From positions 458,867-522,866 of the forward strand of contig NZ_CSTD01000004.1 of NCBI RefSeq assembly GCF_001053185.1: a stretch of DNA of 64,000 nt, given 5' to 3'. The DNA is from Mycobacterium bohemicum DSM 44277 (GTDB lineage Bacteria > Actinomycetota > Actinomycetes > Mycobacteriales > Mycobacteriaceae). Positions 35,054 to 43,266 of this stretch are shown piece by piece. The translations under genes were made by a program, and so were the position numbers. The notes beneath the pieces are model-generated. The model saw nothing but the letters and a program-made list of their open reading frames with translations, was not told the DNA's origin and did not search any database. Position 1 is the stretch's first letter. Every line of letters begins with the position of its first letter.

Positions 35054-35974
35054 CTAGGAGGCCACCAGCACGGGCCGGCGGCCGCGCTGCCGCCCGGCAG
35101 GCCTCCCCGCGGGCCCGGGGGCGCCGATGAGCACCGCGGACTGGCATCGGCGGGCCAGCTCGCGCCGGTCGGTGCCGGGCAGCTGCAGGGATTCGACGCG
35201 GACGCAGGCCAGCGTGCGGCGCACGGTCAGCAGCCGGCACACCGACCGCGCCAGGGTTTCGTCGCCGACGAAGGCCGGGGCGGTGGACACGCTGCCGTCG
35301 GCATGGTGATAGCTGAGCCGAAGCGGCTGCACCGGGCGACCGGCGTCGATCGCCCCCTGGAACATCGCCGGGTAGAACGACCCGCGGCCCCGGTGCGACC
35401 GCCCGGCCGGCGACGGACGGGGCACCACCTCGTCGGGCGCACCGCACCAGGTGGTGCCCTCGGGGAACGCCACCACCGTCTGACCGGCCCGCAGCCGGGC
35501 GGTGACGGTGTCCACCACCGCGGGCAGCCGCCGCAGGCTGGCCCGCTCGATGGGGATGATCTTCAGCATCCGGGCCACGATGCCGACGGCCGGGCCGGTG
35601 AACATGTCCGCGCGCGCGACGAACGACCCGGGCAGCACCGAGCCGATGGCGAAGACGTCCAGCCACGACACGTGCCCGCTGACCACGAGCACACCGCGCA
35701 GATTGCGGATCGGGTTGCCGGACAACATGATTCGCACGCCGAAGCAGCGCAGCACCAGCCGGCAGTAGACCCGCTGGATGCGGGTGCGGCCGGGCAGCGG
35801 CATCGCGAGCAGCGCCACCCCCGGCACCAGCACCAGCGCCAGCGATACGCGAAGGGTCACCCGCACCGCCACCCGCAGGCGCGACTGGGCCGGCGCGACC
35901 GTCGCCAGGCACCCGGCGTCGCACGACGTGCGCGGCAGCCAGGCGTGGGCGGCGAACGGAGCCGGGGCGGTCAC
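35054..35974 (-). CDS. 1-acyl-glycerol-3-phosphate acyltransferase-like protein (PlsC/OlsA family)
   Basis: 306-aa membrane-associated acyltransferase, homologue of Rv3026c. A hydrophobic helix (VTLRVSLALVLVPGVALLAMPL) precedes HVSWLD, the HX4D catalytic motif, and FPEGTTWCG, the phosphate-binding FPEG-type motif. GTG at 35974 overlaps the stop of the upstream GNAT gene (GTGA), so the two are coupled. The pairing with an OlsB-like N-acyltransferase recalls the OlsB/OlsA ornithine-lipid system, but the substrate is not established. Confidence 0.88.
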   Translation of the reverse strand: MTAPAPFAAHAWLPRTSCDAGCLATVAPAQSRLRVAVRVTLRVSLALVLVPGVALLAMPLPGRTRIQRVYCRLVLRCFGVRIMLSGNPIRNLRGVLVVSGHVSWLDVFAIGSVLPGSFVARADMFTGPAVGIVARMLKIIPIERASLRRLPAVVDTVTARLRAGQTVVAFPEGTTWCGAPDEVVPRPSPAGRSHRGRGSFYPAMFQGAIDAGRPVQPLRLSYHHADGSVSTAPAFVGDETLARSVCRLLTVRRTLACVRVESLQLPGTDRRELARRCQSAVLIGAPGPAGRPAGRQRGRRPVLVAS

Positions 35975-36822
35975 TGCACCAGCTCGGAGGCCGCCGACAC
36001 CGACCGCAGCCTGCGCAGATATCGGACGTCGGCCCGTCGCTTGTCCAGCAGCACACAGAAGTCGCCCACGCCGAAATCCGGGTCGTGCGCCGGCTCGCCG
36101 CAGACCTGCGCGCCCAGCCGCAGGTAGCCCCGCATCAGCGGCGGAACCGCGGGTCGCGCCGGGGCGGGTATGTCGTCGAGGGCCAGCCCGCCGACCCGCA
36201 CCGGCCGGTAAGGGCGGACCCGGTACTCCGGCGGTGCGGCATGGCGGCCGAGGATGAAGTCGCGGACCCCGCGCAGCTGGCTGCCCGGGGTTTGTCCCTC
36301 GGGCTCGGCGCCGATCGGCACCGACACACAGCCGGTCACGTAGTCGTAGCCGTAGCGGTCCAGGTAGGCCAGGATGCCGGCCCACATCAGCAGCACCACG
36401 CCGCCGTTGCGGTGGCCGTCGCGCACCACCGCGCGGCCCATCTCCACCAGCGAGGACCTCAGCGGGTCGAAGGCGCCGAGGTCGAATTCCGTCTCGGTGT
36501 ACAGACCCCCGGCGGCGATGGCCCCCGCCGGCGCCAGCATGCGGTAGCACCCCACGAGCTCGCCGGTGTCGTCGTCGCGGACCAGCAGGTGGTCGCAGTA
36601 CTCGTCGAAGCGGTCACTATCGACGCCGTCGCGTCGTTCGTCGTCGGCGGCGGGCAGGGTGAAGCCGGGCGTGCTGCTGAAGACGTCATGCCGCAGGCGC
36701 TGGGCCGCCTCGATCATTGCGGGGTCGGTCGACAACAGCAGGGAGTAGCGCGGTCCGGCCGACGAGCCGATCGCCGAGTCGTCCGGTTTGTCGCTGGCTA
36801 TCAGGACGGAAGCAATGCTCAT
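35971..36822 (-). CDS. GNAT-fold N-acyltransferase (OlsB-like, Rv3027c homologue)
   Basis: 283 aa. Sequence LRHDVFSSTPGFTLP, DSDRFDEYCDHLLVRDDDTGELVGCYRML, SLVEMGRAVVRDGHRNGGVVLLMWAGIL is typical of the acyl-homoserine-lactone-synthase-like / hemolysin GNAT group that includes OlsB, which N-acylates ornithine from acyl-ACP. ATG at 36822 was chosen by homology; the open frame continues to 37002 without support. First gene of a two-gene acyltransferase operon. Confidence 0.85.
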   Translation of the reverse strand: MSIASVLIASDKPDDSAIGSSAGPRYSLLLSTDPAMIEAAQRLRHDVFSSTPGFTLPAADDERRDGVDSDRFDEYCDHLLVRDDDTGELVGCYRMLAPAGAIAAGGLYTETEFDLGAFDPLRSSLVEMGRAVVRDGHRNGGVVLLMWAGILAYLDRYGYDYVTGCVSVPIGAEPEGQTPGSQLRGVRDFILGRHAAPPEYRVRPYRPVRVGGLALDDIPAPARPAVPPLMRGYLRLGAQVCGEPAHDPDFGVGDFCVLLDKRRADVRYLRRLRSVSAASELVQ

Positions 36823-36987
36823 GGCACAAACGTGGCTCAGCCGAGGAGCTAGTCGGCATCGACGCTGTGACGTGTCGGTGCACGTGAGATGACGAAATGT
36901 GGCGAAAGTGGGCTGCTTCACGCGATTTGTGATGCTTACGTGAACGTTGTCTGTCGCCGAGTTGTCGGCGCGGAACGTGGCTGCCGA

Positions 36988-37015
36988 TTGACACCGGAGC
37001 ACAGATCGTTACGTT
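36988..37015 (+). promoter_or_regulatory. Candidate promoter for the DPRP photolyase
   Basis: TTGACA (36988-36993), a 16-bp spacer and TACGTT (37010-37015, TANNNT). If used, transcription starts near 37022, excluding the TTG (37014) and GTG (37017) starts and supporting GTG 37086. It lies in the 263-bp divergent gap with the GNAT gene. Confidence 0.45.
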
Positions 37016-37085
37016 GGTGGACAGACCATCCAAGCGGTCAAGCCCCGGCCGCTTTCGCAGCAGCGTAAACCGATCAAGAAGCAGC

Positions 37086-38576
37086 GTGGGTGAAACGAGT
37101 TCGGCCGCAAGGCGTTGGTGTTTCGCCGACCAACTCGGCCCGCACTTCCTGGACCGCCCCGACCAGCCGGTGCTGCTGATCGAGTCGCGGGCGGTGTTCG
37201 AACGCCGCCGATTTCACCGCCGCAAGGCCCACCTGGTGTTGTCCGCGCTTCGTCACCGGGCGGCCGAACTCGGTGACCAGGCCGTGTTCGCGCAGACCCG
37301 CACCTACCGCGAGGCGCTGGAACGCGTTCCGGGCCGGATCAGCGTATGCCAACCCACGTCGTGGGCGGCGGAGGAGTTCGTGCGGTCGATCCCCGGCATC
37401 GAGGTCCTGCCCGCGCGCGGATTCTGCACTTCCCGAACCGAATTCGACGCCTGGGCCGCAAACCGGCGGACCCTGCTGCTGGAGGGTTTCTACCGCGCCG
37501 CGCGCCGCCGGCTGGAGGTGTTGATGGACGGGACCGAACCGGCCGGGGGCCGCTGGAATTTCGACGCCGACAACCGCGAACCCGCGCCGAAGAACGCCGA
37601 CGGCCTCGGCCTGCCCGCGCCGTGGCTACCGGACGAGGACGAGATCGACGAGCGGGTAAGGGCGGACCTGGACCGCTGGGAGCGCGACGGCACGGCCTCC
37701 TTCGTCGGCCGCGACGGGCCGCGCGAATTTCCCGTCACCGCAACCGAAGCGCGCGCGGCCCTGCGGGTGTTCGTGCGAGATCGCCTGCCCCACTTCGGGC
37801 CTCACGAGGACGCCATGCTCGCCGGTGACCGGTTCATGGCCCACAGCATGCTGTCGGCGCCCATGAACCTCGGGCTGCTCGACCCGCTGGAATGCGTCTA
37901 CGCCGCCGAGGACGCCTACCGGGCCGGCCGTGCCCCGCTGGCCGGCGTCGAGGGCTACATCCGCCAGTTGATCGGGTGGCGCGACTACATCTGGCACGTC
38001 TACTGGCATTTCGGCCCCGACTACCGCCGCCGCAACGCGCTCGAGGCGCGCGGCCGCCTGCCCGGGTGGTTCGCGGACCTGGACGCCGACGCCGTCGGCG
38101 CGCGCTGCCTCTCCGACGTGCTCGCGCAGGTGCGCGACCACGGCTGGGTGCACCACATCCCCCGGCTCATGGTGCTGTCCAACTATGCGCTGCAACGGGG
38201 TTGGGATCCGGCGGCGGTCACCGACTGGTTCCACCGGTGCTTCGTCGACGGGTACGACTGGGTCATGGTCGCCAACGTCGTCGGCATGTCTCAGCACGCC
38301 GACGGCGGCCTGATGGCGACCAAGCCCTACGCCGCGGGCGGGGCCTACATCAATCGCATGAGCGACTACTGCGGCCCGTGCGCGTACCGCCCCACCGAGC
38401 GGACGGGTGAGCGCGCCTGCCCCTTCACCGGCGGGTACTGGTGGTTCCTGAGCCGCAACGAGCGGTATCTGGCGGCCAACCGCCGCATGACCCAACCCCT
38501 GGCCGGGCTGCGACGGCTCACCGACCTCGACGAGGTCGTCGAGCAGCAACGCCGGCTCGGTCAATCGGCCCCCTAG
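37086..38576 (+). CDS. Deoxyribodipyrimidine photolyase-related protein (FeS bacterial cryptochrome/6-4 photolyase type)
   Basis: About 496 aa from GTG 37086; longer in-frame TTG/GTG starts at 37014/37017 overlap a probable -10 box. The N-terminal Rossmann domain begins RWCFADQLGPHF. The C-terminal helical FAD domain contains GWRDYIWHVYWHFGPDYRRRN and WVMVANVVGMSQHADGG. SDYCGPCAYRPTERTGERACPF supplies three cysteines of the [4Fe-4S] site characteristic of FeS-BCP/PhrB enzymes, with a fourth probably in HRCFVDGYDW. Members repair (6-4) photoproducts or act as photoreceptors. Not present here in M. tuberculosis. Confidence 0.9.
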   Translation: MGETSSAARRWCFADQLGPHFLDRPDQPVLLIESRAVFERRRFHRRKAHLVLSALRHRAAELGDQAVFAQTRTYREALERVPGRISVCQPTSWAAEEFVRSIPGIEVLPARGFCTSRTEFDAWAANRRTLLLEGFYRAARRRLEVLMDGTEPAGGRWNFDADNREPAPKNADGLGLPAPWLPDEDEIDERVRADLDRWERDGTASFVGRDGPREFPVTATEARAALRVFVRDRLPHFGPHEDAMLAGDRFMAHSMLSAPMNLGLLDPLECVYAAEDAYRAGRAPLAGVEGYIRQLIGWRDYIWHVYWHFGPDYRRRNALEARGRLPGWFADLDADAVGARCLSDVLAQVRDHGWVHHIPRLMVLSNYALQRGWDPAAVTDWFHRCFVDGYDWVMVANVVGMSQHADGGLMATKPYAAGGAYINRMSDYCGPCAYRPTERTGERACPFTGGYWWFLSRNERYLAANRRMTQPLAGLRRLTDLDEVVEQQRRLGQSAP

Positions 38577-39682
38577 GAGGATTCGACCATGATGCTCACC
38601 GTAGACCGCAGCATCGCGGCGCCACCGTCGGCCGTGTGGGACCTGCTGGTCGATCTCGATGCGTGGCCGCTGTGGGGCCCGACCGTCCGGGCGGCCCGGC
38701 TCGACGAGCCGCACACGGCACTGGCGTTGCACGCGACCGGCACGGTGCAGACGTCGCTGCTGGTCGAATTGCCCTTTGTGATAACAGAATTCGAGCCGGG
38801 ACGGCTGTGGGCGTGGAAGGTGGCCGGCGTTCCGGCGACGCGGCACTGGGTGGCCCCGGCGGGCGACGGGGCGCGGTGCTGGATCGCGCCCGAGATGCCC
38901 AGCGCGATGTACAGCTGCGGCGACACGGTCTTGCCGGTCTGGCCCACCTGGAACTGGCCCGGGTAGTAGCCGGAGTCGACGGCGGCGCGCGAGGCGCCGA
39001 CGGCGGCGCCGAGCGAGTCGGCCAGCTCCTCGACCACGTGGAAGTTGTCCGCGCTGCCCACGCCGCGGCCGCCGGACACCACAATGGTGGCCTCCGTCAG
39101 CTCGGGGCGGTCACCGGCGACCGCGGGCTCGCGGGCGGTGATCTTGGTGGCGTTCTCGGCCGCCGCCGGCACCTCGACGGTGACCTGCTCGCCCGCGCCC
39201 GCCTGCGGCTCGGCCTCGATCGCGCCGCCGCGCACCGTGACGATCGGGGTGTCGCCGCTGACCTGCGCCTCGACGGTGAACGCGCCACCGAAGATGGAGT
39301 GCACGAACTTGTTGCCGTCCTCGACCCCGACGACGTCGACCAGCAGCCCGGACCCGAGGCGGGCGGCGAGCCGGCCGGCGATCTCCTTGCCGTCGGCGTT
39401 CGCGGACAGCAGGACCGCGGCGGGCGAGTTCGACTCGACCAGCGAGGCCAGCACGTCGACGTACGGGGTGATCAGGTATTTCTCGGCGTCGTCGGACTCG
39501 GCGACGTAGATCTTCTCGGCGCCGGCCTCCTTGAGCCCGTCGACCAGCGGTGCGGCCGTGCCGGGCTTGCCGACCACGACGGCGGCCGGGGTGCCCAGCG
39601 CGCGGGCGGCGGTGATCAGTTCGGAGGTGACCTTCTTCAGGGCGCCTTCGGCGTGCTCGACGAGCAGCAGTACTTCAGCCAT
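38573..39682 (-). pseudogene. etfA: Electron transfer flavoprotein alpha subunit, C-terminally replaced
   Basis: Residues 1-269 (39682-38876) match EtfA: MAEVLLLVEHAEGALKKVTSELI, VVSGGRGVGSADNF, GASRAAVDSGYYPGQFQVGQTGKTVSP. Homology ends inside the family signature LYIALGISGAIQH, just before the expected xxGM. The following 100 residues to the stop at 38573 are antisense of the SRPBCC gene, not ETF sequence. The normal protein is about 318 aa; the missing 50 residues form part of the FAD site, so the subunit should be inactive. ETF is important in mycobacterial fatty-acid and electron metabolism, so a real loss would be surprising. Confidence 0.85.
38589..38879 (+). pseudogene. 3'-truncated SRPBCC-family protein
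   Basis: About 97 residues of a START/polyketide-cyclase-like fold (MLTVDRSIAAPPSAVWDLLVDLDAWPLWGPTV...EFEPGRLWAWKVAGVPATRHWVAPAGDGARC). The next residues (WIAPEMPSAMYSCGDTVLPV) are antisense of etfA, so the C-terminal third is missing. The frame stops at 38966. Its ATG follows the photolyase after 12 bp with GGAGG just upstream, so the two were co-transcribed. SRPBCC proteins next to photolyases occur in other actinobacterial light-response loci (from memory). Confidence 0.75.
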
Positions 39683-39708
39683 GGGTTATTTCGCTTCTCT
39701 CGTGAGTG

Positions 39709-40509
39709 TCAGATGATCTTCTGAGCGACCAGGTACTGGGCGATCTGGGTGCCGCCCTCGCCTTCGTCGGTGACCTTCTCGCCCGCGGTCTTCGGCGGTT
39801 TGGGCGTCGACGACAGGACGGTCGACCCGGCGTTGGCGAGCCCGACCTCGTCGGCCTCGACCCCGATCTCGGCCAGGGTCAGGACCGTGACCTCTTTCTT
39901 CTTCGCGGCCATGATGCCCTTGAAGGACGGGAAGCGCGGTTCGTTGATCTTCTCGGTGACGCTGACCACCGCGGGCAGGGTGGCCTCGAGGGTGAACACG
40001 CCGTCGTCGGTCTCGCGCTCCCCGGTGACCTTGCCGTCCTCGATCGACAGCTTGCGCAGGTGGGTGAGCTGCGGAAGGCCGAGGTACTCGGCGATGATCG
40101 CCGGCACCGCGCCGCCGGAGCCGTCGGTCGATTCGTTGCCCGCAATGACGAGCTCGGTGCCCTCGATGGTGCCCAGCGCCTTGGCCAGCGCCCAGGCGGT
40201 CTGCACGACGCAGGACCCGTGCATGCCGTCGTCCTTGAGGTGCACAGCCTTGTCGGCGCCCATCGACAGGGCCTTGCGGATCGCCTCGGTGGCGCGCTCG
40301 GGACCAGCGGTCAGCACGGTGACGGTGCCTTCAGCGCCGCTCCCCGCCTCTTTCTCGCGGATCTGCAGCGCCTCTTCGACGGCCCGCTCGTTGATCTCGT
40401 CCAGCACCGCGTCGGCGGCCTCGCGGTCCAGCGTGTAATCGCCGTCGTTCAGCTTGCGCTCCGACCAGGTGTCTGGGACCTGCTTGATCAGGACCACGAT
40501 GTTCGTCAT
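39709..40509 (-). CDS. etfB: Electron transfer flavoprotein beta subunit
   Basis: 266 aa, complete. MTNIVVLIKQVPDTWSERKL, the AMP-binding NESTDGSGGAVPAIIAEYLGLPQLT, and the beta-signature region GVFTLEATLPAVVSVTEKINEPRFPSFKGIMAAKKK. ATG at 40509; an open frame to 40578 has no homology. Partner of the adjacent etfA, 26 bp downstream, which is truncated. Confidence 0.96.
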   Translation of the reverse strand: MTNIVVLIKQVPDTWSERKLNDGDYTLDREAADAVLDEINERAVEEALQIREKEAGSGAEGTVTVLTAGPERATEAIRKALSMGADKAVHLKDDGMHGSCVVQTAWALAKALGTIEGTELVIAGNESTDGSGGAVPAIIAEYLGLPQLTHLRKLSIEDGKVTGERETDDGVFTLEATLPAVVSVTEKINEPRFPSFKGIMAAKKKEVTVLTLAEIGVEADEVGLANAGSTVLSSTPKPPKTAGEKVTDEGEGGTQIAQYLVAQKII

Positions 40510-40734
40510 GGGTGTGGTTCGTCCTCCTCGAAAAAGTCCCGCAGTCTCGACTGCGCGACCTTGGTACACGGGTGGCACGCACGGCAGTGGTTACCGGCGG
40601 GTAACTCTGTGCGGTCTGCCTTCACACCATAGCTGGTCGTCCTGCCCGTATTTCGGGGCCGTCCGCCATCCCCGACCGGCGCCGCCTCCGTCCCGGTTCG
40701 CGAATCGGACACTTCGCGTTAGCCTCCCTATTCA

Positions 40735-41568
40735 ATGAGCGCATTCGTCCCCGACGTCGGCCAGGCTCCCGCGGATTCCGCCGCGGTGGTCTCGTCGGCG
40801 GCCCCTCCGGCGTTGACGCTGACCGGCGAGCGCACCATCCCCGGCCTGGACGTCGAGAACTACTGGTTTCGCCGCCACGAGGTCGTCTACCAGCGACTGG
40901 CAGCCCGCTGCGCCGGACGCGACGTGCTCGAGGCCGGGTGCGGCGAGGGGTACGGCGCCGACCTGATCGCCGGCGTCGCCCGCCACGTGGTCGCGGTCGA
41001 CTACGACGAGACGACGGTGGCCCACGTCCGGGCCCGCTACCCCCGGGTCGAGGTCCTGCACGCGAACCTCGCGCGGCTGCCGCTGCCCGCCGGGTCGGTC
41101 GACGTTGTGGTGAACTTCCAAGTCATCGAGCACCTGTGGGACCAGCCACAGTTCGTCGCCGAGTGCGCCCGGGTGCTGCGCCCGGGCGGGCTGCTGATGA
41201 TGTCCACCCCAAACCGGATCACCTTCTCCCCGGGCCGCGACACCCCGGTCAACCCGTTCCACACCCGCGAGCTGAACGCCGAGGAGCTCACCGAGCTGCT
41301 GGCCGGCGCGGGGTTCCGCGACGTGTCCATCAGCGGCCTGTTCCACGGGCCGCGGCTGCGGGAAATGGACGCCCGGCACGGCGGCTCCATCATCGACGCG
41401 CAGATCGAGCGGGCCCTGGCCGCCGACTCCGGGGCGCCCTGGCCGGCGGAGCTGGCGGCCGACGTCGCCGCGGTCACCGTCGACGACTTCGACCTGATCG
41501 AGCGCGGCCCCGACAGCCCCGACATTGATGACAGCCTTGACCTGATCGCGATCGCGGTGCGCCCGTGA
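40735..41568 (+). CDS. SAM-dependent methyltransferase of methylglucose lipopolysaccharide locus (Rv3030 homologue)
   Basis: 277-aa class I methyltransferase. RDVLEAGCGEGYGADLIAG is motif I, VVAVDYDE the acidic loop and VVNFQVIEHLWDQPQFVAECARVLRPGGLLMMSTPN the post-motifs. In M. tuberculosis Rv3030 lies with Rv3031 and Rv3032 and is assigned to methylation in 6-O-methylglucose lipopolysaccharide (MGLP) synthesis. ATG at 40735. The stop overlaps the next GTG (GTGA). The 225 bp upstream contain no gene. Confidence 0.88.
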   Translation: MSAFVPDVGQAPADSAAVVSSAAPPALTLTGERTIPGLDVENYWFRRHEVVYQRLAARCAGRDVLEAGCGEGYGADLIAGVARHVVAVDYDETTVAHVRARYPRVEVLHANLARLPLPAGSVDVVVNFQVIEHLWDQPQFVAECARVLRPGGLLMMSTPNRITFSPGRDTPVNPFHTRELNAEELTELLAGAGFRDVSISGLFHGPRLREMDARHGGSIIDAQIERALAADSGAPWPAELAADVAAVTVDDFDLIERGPDSPDIDDSLDLIAIAVRP

Positions 41569-43145
41569 CCGTGTCCCGGGACAAAGTGCCCGGCCTCTTC
41601 ACGCTGGTGCTGCACACGCACCTGCCGTGGCTGGCCCATCACGGCCGCTGGCCGGTCGGCGAGGAATGGCTCTACCAGTCGTGGGCGGCGTCCTACCTGC
41701 CGCTGCTGCGGGTGCTGCGCGCGCTGGCCGACGAGGGTCGGCGGGGCCTACTCACCCTCGGCGTCACCCCGGTGGTCAACGCGCAGCTGGACGACCCGTA
41801 CTGCCTCGACGGCATGCACCACTGGCTGGCCAACTGGCGGCTGCGGGCCGCCGAGGCGGCCAGCGTGCGCTCGATCCCCCGGTCGAAGTCGGCCGGCTAC
41901 GAGTCGTGCACACCGGAGGCGTTGCGCGCCTTCGGCATTCGGGAATGCGCCGAGGCGGACCGGGCGCTGGAGGACTTCGCCACCCTGTGGCGCCACGGGG
42001 CCAGCCCGCTGCTGCGCGGCCTCATCGACGCCGGCACCGTCGAGCTGCTCGGCGGACCGCTGGCCCACCCGTTCCAGCCGCTGCTCACGCCGCGGCTGCG
42101 CGAATTCGCACTGCGTGAGGGCCTGGCCGACGCGCACCAGCGGCTGGCCGGCCGCCCGCGCGGGATCTGGGCGCCCGAGTGCGCCTACGCCCCGGGCATG
42201 GAACGCGACTACGCCGCCGCGGGGGTCGGCCACTTCATGGTCGACGGGCCGTCGCTGCACGGCGACACCGCGCTGGGCCGGCCCGTCGGCGACACCGACG
42301 TGGTGGCGTTCGGGCGAGACCTGCAGGTCAGCTACCGGGTGTGGTCGCCCAAGTCGGGCTACCCGGGCCACGCCGCATATCGCGACTTCCACACCTATGA
42401 CCACCTCACCGGTCTCAAGCCGGCGCGGGTGACCGGGCGCAACGTGCCGTCGGAGGGCAAGGCGCCCTACGATCCCGAGCGCGCCGACCGCGCGGTCGAC
42501 GTGCACGTCGCCGACTTCGTCGACGTGGTCCGGGCCCGGCTGCAGTCGGAGTCCGAGCGCATCGGGCGGCCCGCGCACGTCGTCGCCGCGTTCGACACCG
42601 AGCTGTTCGGCCACTGGTGGTACGAGGGCCCGGCGTGGCTGCAGCGGGTGCTGCGCGCCCTGCCCGAGGCCGGGGTACAGGTGGGGACGCTGACCGACGC
42701 GATCGACCGCGGCTTCGTCGGCCACGCGGTCGCGCTGCCGCCGAGCTCGTGGGGCTCCGGCAAGGATTGGCAGGTGTGGGCCGGCGAGCAGGTGGCCGAC
42801 CTGGTCCGGCTGAACGCCGAAGTCGTGGACACCGCCCTGACCACGGTCGACAAGGCCCTGTCGGAGACGGCCTCGCTGAACGGGCCGCTTCCCCGCGACC
42901 ACGTCGCCGACCAGATCCTGCGCGAGACGCTACTGACCGTCTCCAGCGACTGGCCGTTCATGGTGAGCAAGGACTCGGCGGCCGACTACGCCCGCTACCG
43001 GGCGCATCTGCACGCCCACGCCACCCGCGAGATCGCCGGGGCGCTGGCCTCGGGCCGGCGCGAAACCGCGGGACGGCTGGCCGAAGGGTGGAACCGCGCC
43101 GACGGCCTGTTCGGCGCGCTCGACGCGCGAAGGCTGCCCCGGTGA
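41565..43145 (+). CDS. GH57-family alpha-glucan branching enzyme (Rv3031 homologue)
   Basis: 526 aa. The catalytic domain starts GLFTLVLHTHLPWLAHHGRWPVGEEWL. The probable nucleophile Glu is in GIWAPECAYAPGMERD, and the acid Asp is in VAAFDTELFGHWWYEGP. A C-terminal helical domain follows with WPFMVSKDSAADYARYRAHLH. The family makes alpha-1,6 branches; in mycobacteria it is proposed to act on the methylglucose lipopolysaccharide backbone. Translationally coupled to the methyltransferase. Confidence 0.92.
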   Translation: MTVSRDKVPGLFTLVLHTHLPWLAHHGRWPVGEEWLYQSWAASYLPLLRVLRALADEGRRGLLTLGVTPVVNAQLDDPYCLDGMHHWLANWRLRAAEAASVRSIPRSKSAGYESCTPEALRAFGIRECAEADRALEDFATLWRHGASPLLRGLIDAGTVELLGGPLAHPFQPLLTPRLREFALREGLADAHQRLAGRPRGIWAPECAYAPGMERDYAAAGVGHFMVDGPSLHGDTALGRPVGDTDVVAFGRDLQVSYRVWSPKSGYPGHAAYRDFHTYDHLTGLKPARVTGRNVPSEGKAPYDPERADRAVDVHVADFVDVVRARLQSESERIGRPAHVVAAFDTELFGHWWYEGPAWLQRVLRALPEAGVQVGTLTDAIDRGFVGHAVALPPSSWGSGKDWQVWAGEQVADLVRLNAEVVDTALTTVDKALSETASLNGPLPRDHVADQILRETLLTVSSDWPFMVSKDSAADYARYRAHLHAHATREIAGALASGRRETAGRLAEGWNRADGLFGALDARRLPR

Positions 43146-43163
43146 GCAACTCCACGGCCGCGC

Positions 43164-43244
43164 GCCGAGACTGCGTCGGCGGCGCCGAGCCTGCGCCTAC
43201 GGCGCGTTCCGGCCGCGAACCCGCGCCGTGGGCGCAGTCTCGGC
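43164..43244. repeat. 12-bp inverted repeat before the Rv3032 homologue
   Basis: GCCGAGACTGCG (43164-43175) and CGCAGTCTCGGC (43233-43244) are exact reverse complements spanning most of the 121-bp gap between the branching enzyme and the glycosyltransferase. A sibling with one mismatch lies at 6897-6908/6944-6955, so this is a small repeat family. Confidence 0.65.
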
Positions 43245-43266
43245 GGCCCAACGGCTGGGGCCGCGC

